DNA of 64,000 nucleotides, from positions 5,912,501 through 5,976,500 of the forward strand of contig JANTQA010000012.1 in assembly GCA_027625915.1 (NCBI GenBank), written 5' to 3'. Source of the DNA: Anaeramoeba flamelloides (taxonomy: Eukaryota; Metamonada; Anaeramoebidae). Both the position numbers and the translations under genes were made by a program. Below are positions 53,821-64,000 of this stretch, in pieces. Below the pieces are notes generated by a model. It was not told where the DNA came from and made no database searches. It saw only the letters and a program-made list of their open reading frames with translations. The stretch's first letter is position 1, and each line of letters opens with the position of its first letter.

Positions 53821-54350
53821 AACTAAATTCCAAAAATTTGGAAACAGTTTTAAACGGTTGAAAGAATAACAATACCACAATTTAAATTCAATTTAGAAAT
53901 AATTTGGATTTTACAAACTACTATTTCATTTTTTATCTTTTTTTATTTTGTTTTCATTTCCCTTTTTCCAGTTACATAATCTGTTTCTTTAGATCTGGAA
54001 TTTTTTATCAATAGTTGATAGAAGGTTAGTGTTGAGTTTGTTTAATAGAAACATCACATACAATTGGTTGATGGTATCTTATCATTTGATCGATCAACAA
54101 TTATTGGTGAAATGTTCAGCAAATCTACCAATAAATTTTTTGTTCAGCTAATTTCCTTATTTTGGACACATTGGGGTTTTTATTTTTGAGTTTTATTTTT
54201 TTTTTCTTTTATTTGAATTAAAATCATTACTTATTAAAACATTACTATTGTGTAATTTAAATACTGTTTTATATTAGGTTTGGAAAAAATATAATAAATT
54301 GAGTTTTATTTTACTTATTTTTGATTTTGGGTGTGTCCAAACTTTTTGAA
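53821..54350 (+). repeat. Dispersed repeat family D, copy
   Basis: Partner of 2608-3520. Here it directly follows family E, whereas at the window start D precedes E. Confidence 0.7.
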
Positions 54351-54351
54351 T

Positions 54352-54383
<32 letters not shown>

Positions 54384-54789
54384 CAGATATAATAGGGACA
54401 AATCCCCATATCAAACTTGAAAAATGATTTAAACAAGCAATTTTCAAAATATTTTAGATTTTCCAGTCTCAATAAAGCAATTCATTTTACTGTTTACTAA
54501 TTCATTCTTTTTGATATTTTAGAAAAAAAAATTACAAGTTATAATTTCTTTTTAAAAATCAGAATTAAATTATTTTGATTTTTTAATAATCAATAACTTT
54601 TCGCAAATAATTACTGTGGGCAATATGAAAATAATTTAATTGTTCAAATTTTTTTATTTAATTGGATTAATAAAAAAAGTATTAAAAAAAATACTGAGAT
54701 CGTTAAAAAAAATTTGATTTCGATTTTAATAAACAACAAACAAACAACAATAACGAAGTGCCTGTAATAAAAATAATTCCAACATAATT

Positions 54790-56257
54790 TTAGTCTTCTA
54801 ATTCAACACTTAAATCGGAATTTAAAGACAAATTGATATTCTCTTGTTCGGATGTTGCCGAAGAAGTTCCGTGCACCAATTTGCGTTTTTTCCTTTTTTC
54901 AAGCCTCTTTCTTTTTATTCTACAATATAAAACAAGAGCTGCAAACACTGCCGCGATTGGAATGATCACAGAAAGGGCAATTAACAAATTCCGATTTGTG
55001 GAAGCGAGTTGTGGATCAATTTCAGAGCATACCATCCCAGCGAGAGGGAAATATGTTTCAAGGTGGTTCATCATTTGGCAACATTGCATTTCTTGGATTT
55101 CTTCAAAACATTTTTTATATAGGCAATTGCCTGGGCCAATTTTGAGAGAAGGATCGCATTTGGAGTCCTGTAAGCAATTTACAAATCCGTCGACTTGCTC
55201 TGTACAAAAGGAATTGGAAATCTTTTTGCAAGTACCTTGTCTGTCGCCTCCACAATTGCAATAAAAGTTTGTAGGGCAATCGTTGTCATTTGTACATGCT
55301 TCCTTCTTTGATATTTCCGTACATTTTGAATCTTTGCAGATTAAACCGGCCTTGCAATGGTTGTTGATCTCACATTGCTCCTGTTTCTTGGCAGAATACA
55401 TTTTCCTACATTTGCCGAATGGCCCTTTAGCTGTTTGTCCACAAACGAATCCTGGTTTGCATGCTATGTCCCATTGGCTCGTTTCGTTATCTAGATATTC
55501 ATTACAATCATCACTTTTGTCCAACTGTTCAATGCAGATGCTTTGTGGATCAGACGGAAGAAAAGAGCCAGATTCACAATTATATCGATCAAGTGGTTCG
55601 TATTGTTGAGTTTTGTAATAGCTTCCTTTGCACTCCCCGCCAGAACAAGATTTGCTATGGCACTCGTCATCTTCAGAACAGCTTTCACCATTAAATTTTA
55701 GAGTATCACAATTGTTTTCTTTTTATTTTTGTGTTTTTTTGTTTGTTTTTGTTTGTTTTTGTTTGTTTTTGTTTGTTTTTTTAGTTTTTTGAGTTTTTAT
55801 GGTGAAAAAAAAATAAAGTAAAAAACAGTTTCGATCAAAGCCTTAAGCAAACACCCATGGTAAAAATAGAATGTAAAAGTACTCAAGGTTTACAAGCAAA
55901 ACAAATCTTTATTATTTCTCAAATATTTACCTTTATTACAATAATTCCCAAAACAATCAGAATTACGGTTACAAGTGCTTTGTGTATTATCACGACTACA
56001 AATTCCTGAATTACAAAATAGGTTTTCAAAACAATCATCAGTTGTGCTACATTTACTTTCCAAACCTGCGTGTCCTTTTTCTGTGCACTCACTTTGGATT
56101 AAATGCAATATCAAGCTAAAAAGTAAAAAAGTGAAAATATTTATTTATAGATTTTTATCAATTTACTTTTGTTGAAATAATTTATTGTGTTGTTGAAACA
56201 AAAGTTTGTAAAAACAAACCTTAAGAGAACAAATCTTGAAAAAACTTTTAATTTCAT
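54790..56257 (-). CDS. Cysteine-rich type I membrane protein
   Basis: I do not recognise a named family. Three exons join in frame: 56220-56257, 55931-56115 and 54790-55718 (38+185+929 nt, 383 aa). The first junction builds a signal peptide, MKLKVFSRFVLLS plus LILHLIQS, followed by a long extracellular region with many Cys in EGF-like or Dickkopf-like spacing (CSTTDDCFENLFC, CNRNSDC, CTNDNDCPTNFYCNC). One transmembrane helix follows at about residues 319-340 (LLIALSVIIPIAAVFAALVL). A short cytosolic tail begins RIKRKRLEKRKKRK and ends in an acidic, Ser-rich stretch. It could be a surface receptor or adhesion protein, by topology only. The introns are 104 bp (GTTTGT...TTTAG) and 212 bp (GTAAAT...AAAAAG); the second contains tandem GTTTGTTTTT units at about 55738-55780. 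Confidence 0.85.
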
Positions 56258-56474
56258 TCAAATACAGTTTTGCTATTTAATTTAATATCAGAAGAAAATC
56301 AGAAAAAAATGAAACATTTCTTGATTAATTTTGATCACTTAGAATCAACAGAGTGAGTATTTGAAATTGAAAGGTGTGTTTTTTTTTTAATCTCCAAAAG
56401 TGTTCAGACTTTTTGTCTGTGTTGATGATTTTTAAATAAAATTTTTGAGATTTTTGGTTGTCTGTCCTTTTATG

Positions 56475-57110
56475 AAAGTACGTACATTTTCCCAATTTTT
56501 TGAGTGCAACCATTTATGACAAAATGAAAAATCAAAATTATTTCTTTTATTAAACAAATTGATACTTTAAAAATAAAAGAGTGCTAGATATTTGATTATA
56601 ATATATTTACACATCAACATAAAATATAGAAATCAAAAAAATGAAAAAATATAATCAAGAAATCAGAAAAAAATTTCATGATTTATTTCTTGATCTTATC
56701 TGTAAAATTTGCTACAATTACTTCCCTTTTACTTGACTTTATTTTTAATTCTCCAGGGAAAAACTTTTGTTTGTAAAATTTTTGAGAAACAAATAACTTT
56801 ATATTTCTAAAGAATTTTCTTTGTGACTTTTAATAATCCTATTTTCATTTAATTGATCTAATTCTTGTTTTAGTTGAGAAAATCAGTTAAATTTTAAATT
56901 CTACTTGAGAATAATGATTTATCAAATTTATTTGTTTGGTTTGATAATTATTTATTTTCAATTAAACAGAAAACTCAAAATTCTAAATTATCTTTTTATT
57001 TTTTAGAAAAAATTTCTGATTCTTTGGGTCAAATCTTGTTGTAACTGTTTTTTTGATTCAGGAAATTCAACCAGTTTACTTTAATTTTAGAACAATTTTC
57101 CTTATTTTGT
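56475..57110 (+). repeat. Dispersed repeat family G, copy 2
   Basis: Partner of 32225-32850, in the same orientation, starting a few hundred bases upstream of the cysteine-rich gene. Confidence 0.8.
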
Positions 57111-57553
57111 TTTTGTTTGGAAAAATGACAAAGTTAGTAAAAAAAAGTAAAAATGTTAATACACTACTTTTACACATGTGTATTTGAAAGGGGAGTTAGA
57201 TTACTTTTAATTTATATCCAGTTAACTGAAACTATCTTGTAAAAAAAAAATCCTAAAAGTTACCCAATTTAAAATGCGTAAATTGGAAAAAATATTATAA
57301 TTCTGTATCTAATGAATAAAAAAATATTTTGTGAATATAAAAACAAAGTAATACTTATATTAGATCTTTTATAACCAATTAATCACAAATAAAACCAATA
57401 ACAAATATTGAGTATATTTTAATTTTTAATAATTTTCTCCATGAATTTTGAAGATTGATGTTTTTTTTTTTTTTTTTTTTTTGATTTTAGCCTTTAAAAA
57501 AGGGTTAAAATTGTTATATTTAGAATATTCAATCAATGTATCAAAGAGATTGT

Positions 57554-57680
<127 letters not shown>

Positions 57681-57984
57681 CTATATATTTCTTCGAAATT
57701 GTAATATATTTTCGAATTTTTACTAATCTTTTAAGTTGATAAAAAGTTGATCTTTTCTAGTGTTTTTGATTTTTTTTCTAGTTTTTTAGCTTTAATAATT
57801 ATTATTTAAATCCATAATTTTTTTGTTCAATAAATGATTATTTGAATTTAACATTAAAATTCTAAAAAAAAAAATATAAATGTTCAATTTTTGACCTTTC
57901 ATTAAAATAGAATCTTTGAAACTATTTTCTGGATTTTTTCATTAGAACTTATTTATCACATAAAAAAATACGAATATTCCTTCA

Positions 57985-59200
57985 GGGAGTAAGTACATTT
58001 TACCATTTTGAAAATTTTTAATTGCGACAACATTACTGAAAAAAAATATTTTAATGACCAAGTGATATTTAAATTTTGAACCCAAAAAACACTTTGCTGC
58101 TCTATTTTTGAAAGGAACCAAAGTAAGTATGAGTTGAATTAAATTTATAAATTTTTATATATATATATATAAGATTAAATTATTGGTTTTATTCAAATTA
58201 TGTTTTGAATATAGAAACTTTTTTATAGGAATGATTGAAATTAATCCTAGAATAAACCAAAAAATGGAACGGAGAAGGTGAATATTCTAACCAAATCTTT
58301 TCTTTTCTAAGAATAAATAAGAAAAATCAACTTTTACAAATATATATATTGAAATCAAGAATGAAATAATAAATAAAATTTCAATTAAAATATATTTTGG
58401 AAGGTTTTTTTTTTCTTTATCTTCTTAATTTGAATGAGAATACAAACAAAAAATTAACTTTTTTTCCATCACTCCAATATTATTTATTATTATTTTACAA
58501 AACTTTTTTTTTTTTAATTTGTTTTCAATATTAATTTTTCAAATATTTTTTCTCAAATCAAGGCAAAACAAAGAACAATATTTCTAAAAATAAAATAAAG
58601 GATGAAATTTATAAATAATTTAACGACTACAAGAAGATTTAACTCAAATAAATAGAAAATTGAGGAAAAATTAAAATAGTAATTCAGAATTATTTTGATT
58701 TTCAATTTAAACGGAAAATAAAGAATTTTCAATTCAATTCTCAATACCTCAAATAAATCTATCTTTCTGAAAAAGAAGAATTTGAAAAACATACTCATAT
58801 TTCCCTTAACCCAAACCAGAGTTAGATGAATTAAATGAAAATCGGGTAAAATCAGTTTTGAAAATTTCTTATGGTATTGAAAAGTAATTTGTTTTCAAAA
58901 ATTCTCCAAACAAAAGTTTTTCCATTTGAGAATTAAAAATAAAACCAAGGAAAGAAGAAGTAATTGTATCAAATATCCAGAAAAGATCAAAAAATAAATG
59001 TATTTGTATTTATTTTTTCTGTATCAATTTTTTTATTATTTTGATTTCCATTTTTTAGTTGGTATATAAATATCTGATATTCGGAAATACCCCACTCTTA
59101 TATTTATTAAAATATGAATGAATTGAGTTAAAGAAATGATTTGAAAGATTCAGTTTCGGAAAAACTGTTGCACTCAAAATTTGTAAAATATACTTACTTT
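57985..59200 (+). repeat. Dispersed repeat family C, copy 2
   Basis: Partner of 20226-21480. It ends about 480 bp before the ankyrin ATG. Confidence 0.8.
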
Positions 59201-59681
59201 TTTAATTAGGCTCTTTTTCCTCTTTTTTTGATAATCATATGAACAACAACAATAAAAATGTTCATCATTTGCACATAGACTCGATATGTGTTTCTTAATT
59301 CTGTGGATCAAATCAAATTCCCGATTTTAATTTGTTTCCAACAAAAACCTAAAAAATAATGTTTTAATTTGATGATTTCCTCTGTTACCAAAATTATTCC
59401 CCAAGTCAAGAAAAAATACTAAATAGGTTGTAAAAAAAATTCAACAAACTAATTCCCCAATAAATTTTTATTTCCCTTTTTAAACCTCAAATTTTTGAAT
59501 TAAAAAAACAAAAACAGAAAACTTTTCATTTTTTAATTTTTTTTTCTCTTTTAGTTTTCTTTTTTGAATTGAAATTAAAAATTTAAAAGGTTTCTTTATT
59601 AAATTCAATTCAGAAAATCACACAAGAAAAAAACCAAAAAAACACAAAGAAAAATAAAAAAAGTTCAACAAAAACAAGAAA

Positions 59682-62600
59682 ATGACAGATAATTTTGATT
59701 TGAATTTAATTATTAAAGAGGGCAAATATGATGTTTTCCAAAGGCTCTTAAATGAAACAAAAATAAGTGTGGATCAGAAAGTACCAAAAACTGCATATTC
59801 ACTATTACACATGAGCATTTTAAGACAACAACCAAAGATGGCATTGGAACTGATTTCAAGAGGTGCTGATCTAAAATTGAAAGGACCCAATTCAAGGACT
59901 GCATTGCACTTTGCATGTTTAAAGGGACAAACAGAGGTTGTAGCTGAATTAATCAAACGAGGGGCTGAAATTAATGCACAAGACTCCAATAACATGACTC
60001 CTACGCATGCATTAATTCTGTGTCGTGGTGATGTTTCAGAGATACTGGATCTTTTAATCGAAAACAAATGCGATTTAACAATGAAAGATTCGTCTGGAAG
60101 GACACCATTCGAGATGAGCATCTTTTGTAATGAGAAAAAAAAATCACAATTGCTGTTGTCCAAAGGAGCAGTATCAACACTCCCAACAAATTCAAAATTA
60201 TTAAAAATCTCTACTGTTGGTTCAAGAATGCTAGCCATCTGGGTGATTGAGGAGGACAAGAAAGGCAAATCTGACAGCAGCGACAGCTCTGATTCTGACT
60301 CTGAAACTGATAAGAACAATACAGAAATTATGGTTACAGAATCTGAAAAAGATGGAAAAGGAGGCAACAACGTTAAAAAAATGGTTTTTGAAACAAGAGC
60401 TTCTCGCTCAAGGATGACAGATTATGAACAACTCAAGGATTTGGATCGCTCTGTTTCAAAAGTAAGGAAAACAAGGACAAGGGTTTCTAAAAAAACAAAC
60501 AAAAACCCGAGATCAAAATCCCACATACCACAAAGCAAAAAGCTGTTAACAATCAATTCCCAACCAAAACCAAAGCCAAAATCAAAATCAAAATCAAGAA
60601 CAAGAACAAAGCCAAAAGCAAAATCTAAAACAAAACCAAAATCCAGATCCAGATCCAGATCAAAAAAAACAAATAATTCTTCTGAATCAAATTCTGGCAG
60701 TGATCAAGCTTCTTCAAATACTGGTAGCTTTAAAAAATTTAAAAAACATTCTAGACACAAAAAAAATAAAAAACATAAACATTCAAAAGATAGCTATGAT
60801 TCATCACAAGAATCAAGGTCACGATCAAGATCATCATCGTCTTATTCAAGATCAGGATCGTCATCGTCTTATTCAGGATCAAGATCAAGATCAAGATCAA
60901 CTTCTGAATCAGAATCATCAGAAAATGATGAATCTTATTCTTCAAGTGAAGATAAAAATGATAAAAATTTAACAAAAAGAGAAATTCAAAAAATTAGGAG
61001 AAAAAGAAGAAGAAGAAAAAGAGAAGAAAAAAAAATTCAAAAAGAACGAAAAAAAGAAGAATATAGGGAAATGGTATCAGAAAGAAAAAAGTTAATCAGA
61101 GAACAAACAAAAGAAAGAAAAGAGGCAAATAAAATTATCAACAAATTAAAAAGCAAATTACAAAATGATGACGATGTTAATGATAATGATGATAATGATG
61201 ATAATGATGAAAATGATGAAAATGAAAAAAATGATGAAAATGAAAAAAATGACTCCCAAAGAGGAGAAGAAGAAGAAAAATTATTGAAGGAATTGAAACC
61301 AGTTATTGAAAAAACTGAAAATTTAATAAAAAAAAAAATCAAACAAACAAATGATGAAACAAAAAGAAATGAAGATAATAAAAAGCAATCAAAGGAATTT
61401 TATGAACAATTTGAATTAGATTTGGATTTAATTGAAGAATCAGAACAAGATTTTGAAGATTTTTTAAATGCTATCGAACAATTTGAGAAGCCAATAAATA
61501 AATTAAAAAGGAAAGAAAAATTGAAAAATGAGGAAAAAGAGACACTTGAAAAATTCATTTATAATTTAAAAGAATATGAAATAAAAACTGAAAAAAGGAA
61601 TGAAGAAAGAAAAAAACGAAAAGAAATTAGGAATAAAAAAATTGAAAAACAAAAAAAGATTTTAAATAAAATGAAAAAACTTAGAGATGAAAAAATGAAA
61701 GCAAAAAAGAGAAGAAGAAAAGAAAGGAAAGAAAATAAAATCAAATTTGCACAACAAAAAAGAAAAAATAGAAAATTTTCAAAAAAAATTGAAAAAGAAA
61801 AGCAATTGTTACACAAACAATTGATTAAATCCAGAAAAAAAAAAAGAAAGGTCAAATAAAAGTATTAAAAAAATTTTATTTGGTATTGAAAAAAAAAAAA
61901 AACAGAAATTTGAAGACCAAAATGCAAATGAAAATGAAAATGAAAATGAAAATGTAATCAAAGAAGAAGAAATAAAAAAATTATTAGACAAAGTAGAAAA
62001 AAATATAAATATTTATAAAGATAATATATTAGCCAACGAAAAACATTATCCACAATTTAAACCAGAAATGGAAGAAAGAATTGAAAAAAGTATTATTGAA
62101 CCAATAAAAATTCTTGACGACACTTCAAATATGTTAATAACATCATTAACATTAAAAAAAAATGAACACAAAGAATTTCTTGAAAAATTAACAGAAAAAA
62201 ATGAAAAATTAGAAATCTTTAATAAGGAAAAAGAAGAATTAAATAAGGAAATACACGTTGAAGTGGAAAGGATCAAAGAAGAACAAGAAAAAGAAGAAAA
62301 ATTAAAAAAGGAAGAATCTGAAAAAAGAAAGCAAGAAAAAATTATAAGAATGAAAGAAAGAGAAGAAAAAAGAAAAGAAATTAGAGAAAAAATAAAAGAA
62401 AAAAAAATAAATCAAAAGAAATATCAAAAGATAAAAAAAGAAAGAAATTATATCAAAAAAGAAAAACGAAAAGAAATTGAGGAAAAAATAAACAGAATAA
62501 ATAAATTATTGTTAAAGATCAACAATAATGATCAACAAGAAGAAGAACAACAAAATGATAATATTGTTAAAGAATTAGAAGCTATATTAATTGATTTATC

Positions 62601-64000
62601 TAAAATACCAATCGAAGAAAAAAAAATCAAAATTTATGAAACAGAACAAGAATTAGATGAAGAAATTGAAAAAATTGAAACCCAAATTCTTGATACAATT
62701 GAAGAAACAATCAAAATTTTGATTCAATTAGAAAATCATCTTAAAAAAGAAAATCTATCCAAAGAAGAACAACAAAAAGAATTAAACAACTTTAAAAACA
62801 AATTAAATAAATTAAATAATGCCAATAAAGAAAATAAACAAGCAAAAAGAAATATAAGAGAAAAAAAATGGTTTGAAAAGCAAGATGAAAGAGAAAATAA
62901 AATGAAACTTTCGTTAAAAAATCAAGAAATTAAATTCCGTGAAAAAATGGAAAAGCATCAAAAAATTCTCGATACGCCTATTTTAATTGAAAAAGAAAAT
63001 CTTGAAAAAGAACAATTAGCCAAACAACAAATAAAAGAAAATGAAATTGGATTAAAAAAGGCATTGGCAATTAGAACTCAGAGTCAAATCAAGAAACCAA
63101 CAATTTTAAAGAAAAATATTAATCAATCAAATTTATCAACAAATAATAAACTTAGTGTAAATGAAGACGAGAACGAAAAGAGTAAGAGTAAGAGTAAAGA
63201 TGAAGATAAGAGTAAGGTTAAGGGTAAGGGCAGGAGTAAAAGGAGGAATAAGGATAAAGATGATAAGAAAAATAAAAAATCTAAAAGTAGATCAAGAAAT
63301 AAATTTAAATCATCATCAGAATCAACAGACAAAACAGAAAAATCATCAGAATCAACAGAAAAATTAACGGGATCATCAACGGGATCCTCAACGGGATCCT
63401 CATCAGAGACTGATGATTCTAATAAGAAAAAAAACGATGGAAAAAGTAAAAGAAGAAGTCAAAATCGAGTTATCAATAAAGATAAAAAGAAGAAAGAAGC
63501 AAAAGTCAAAATAGATGAAAAAGAAAATATTAAGGATAATATGGAAAAAGAAGAACAAAAAAAAGAAGAAATGACAAAAAAGGAAATAGCAAGAAAATCT
63601 TTAAGAACATTCAAATATTTGGTAAAACGAAAACTACCAATCAATGGGCAAGATCATATGGGGAGATCTCCAATTCATTATTGTTCAATTTTAGGAAAAT
63701 ATAAAACATTAAAATATTTAATAAAAAAAAAATCTGTCAATCCAAATTGCAAAGATAAATTTGGAAACACACCACTCTATTATGCCACTTTCCATGGACA
63801 TTTAAAAATCATCAAATTTTTAAAATCCAATGGGGGAAATATGAAAAATGTAAATAAAAATAGTGAAACATGTGTACATGCAGCAGTTTGGGGCCGATAT
63901 AAATACCAAGGTGTTTGGGAACAAGACCAATTAATAAGATTTGAAACCATTTTAAATTATCTTAACACATTTAAACTTGGATCAAAAAGAATCAAAATTG
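59682..64000 (+). CDS. Giant ankyrin / RS-like / charged coiled-coil protein (3' end outside window)
   Basis: I recognise the repeats but not the family. From the ATG at 59682 (A-rich leader), four or five ankyrin repeats span about residues 9-165 (for example RTALHFACLKGQTEVVAELI and GAEINAQDSNNMTPTH). A basic Pro/Lys/Ser stretch follows, then an RS-like region of Arg-Ser and Asp-Ser repeats, then more than 900 residues of Lys/Glu-rich coiled coil. A second RS-like patch is followed by ankyrin repeats again at about 63600-63850 (GRSPIHYCSILGKYKTLKYL, GNTPLYYATFHGHLKIIKFL). The frame beginning at 59682 ends at 61857-61859. The coding continues one frame on and stays open to the window end. 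The switch falls at an 11-A run (61835-61845), or could be a 55-nt intron at 61851-61905. An ankyrin scaffold binding RNA or splicing factors is possible but unproven. Confidence 0.85.

Larger units (their letters stand above)
51610..54789. other. Intergenic between the convergent RasGAP and cysteine-rich genes
   Basis: About 3.2 kb with poly-A and poly-T tracts, family E (52925-53760) containing a 165-bp insert, family D (53821-54350) and an AT run at about 54358-54382. No gene was seen. Confidence 0.75.

Noticed and set aside
55738-55780. Tandem GTTTGTTTTT units as a possible regulatory or CRISPR-like array
   Set aside because: It is a simple 10-bp tandem repeat without spacers, inside an intron of the cysteine-rich gene.
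59682-61859. Treating the first ankyrin ORF as a complete 725-aa protein
   Set aside because: Coding continues immediately in the next frame with the same composition and returns to ankyrin repeats. The second part has no start of its own at the junction.

Overview
The window is eukaryotic nuclear DNA, very A+T-rich (roughly 80% by eye), from a unicellular organism with spliceosomal introns and a standard-looking code (TAA and TGA both end recognisable proteins). Homopolymer runs, asparagine/lysine/glutamate-rich low-complexity protein segments, a 3R-MYB, a RasGAP and long ankyrin/coiled-coil proteins suggest a free-living amoeboid protist (Amoebozoa or Anaeramoebae type). The sequence alone does not fix the species.

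I rebuilt seven protein genes by joining exons at phase-consistent GT...AG sites. (1) 5731-13169, minus: WDR20/DMWD/CreC-type WD40 protein, 3 exons, 666 aa. (2) 18376-31518, minus: V-ATPase membrane subunit a, 5 exons, 857 aa. (3) 37426-39349, plus: three-repeat MYB factor with an AT-hook; its coding-like C-terminus continues to 39600 in another frame. (4) 43905-44422, minus: ribosomal protein eL34, 2 exons. (5) 49834-51609, plus: RasGAP-domain protein, 2 exons. (6) 54790-56257, minus: secreted-type cysteine-rich single-pass membrane protein, 3 exons. (7) 59682 to beyond 64000, plus: giant ankyrin/RS/coiled-coil protein, cut by the window edge, with one frame change at an A-run. They are unrelated housekeeping, signalling and regulatory genes, with no operon-like or pathway clustering.

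Coding sequence is about one fifth of the window. The rest is A+T-rich DNA full of dispersed repeats that I matched pairwise by eye, foldback units, microsatellites and one Tc1/mariner-type non-autonomous element. The same repeat families lie in intergenic DNA and inside four giant introns (2.4, 3.0, 5.0 and 5.1 kb), while the other eight introns are only 104-332 bp. Intron growth in the WDR20-like and V-ATPase genes therefore looks driven by repeats.

I found no rRNA, tRNA, CRISPR array or recognisable autonomous transposase, and no clear new multi-gene system. The observations most worth checking are the two frame changes in long host genes, an 87-bp near-perfect inverted repeat in a V-ATPase intron, the repeat families with conserved cores, and an unexplained higher-complexity island in V-ATPase intron 2.
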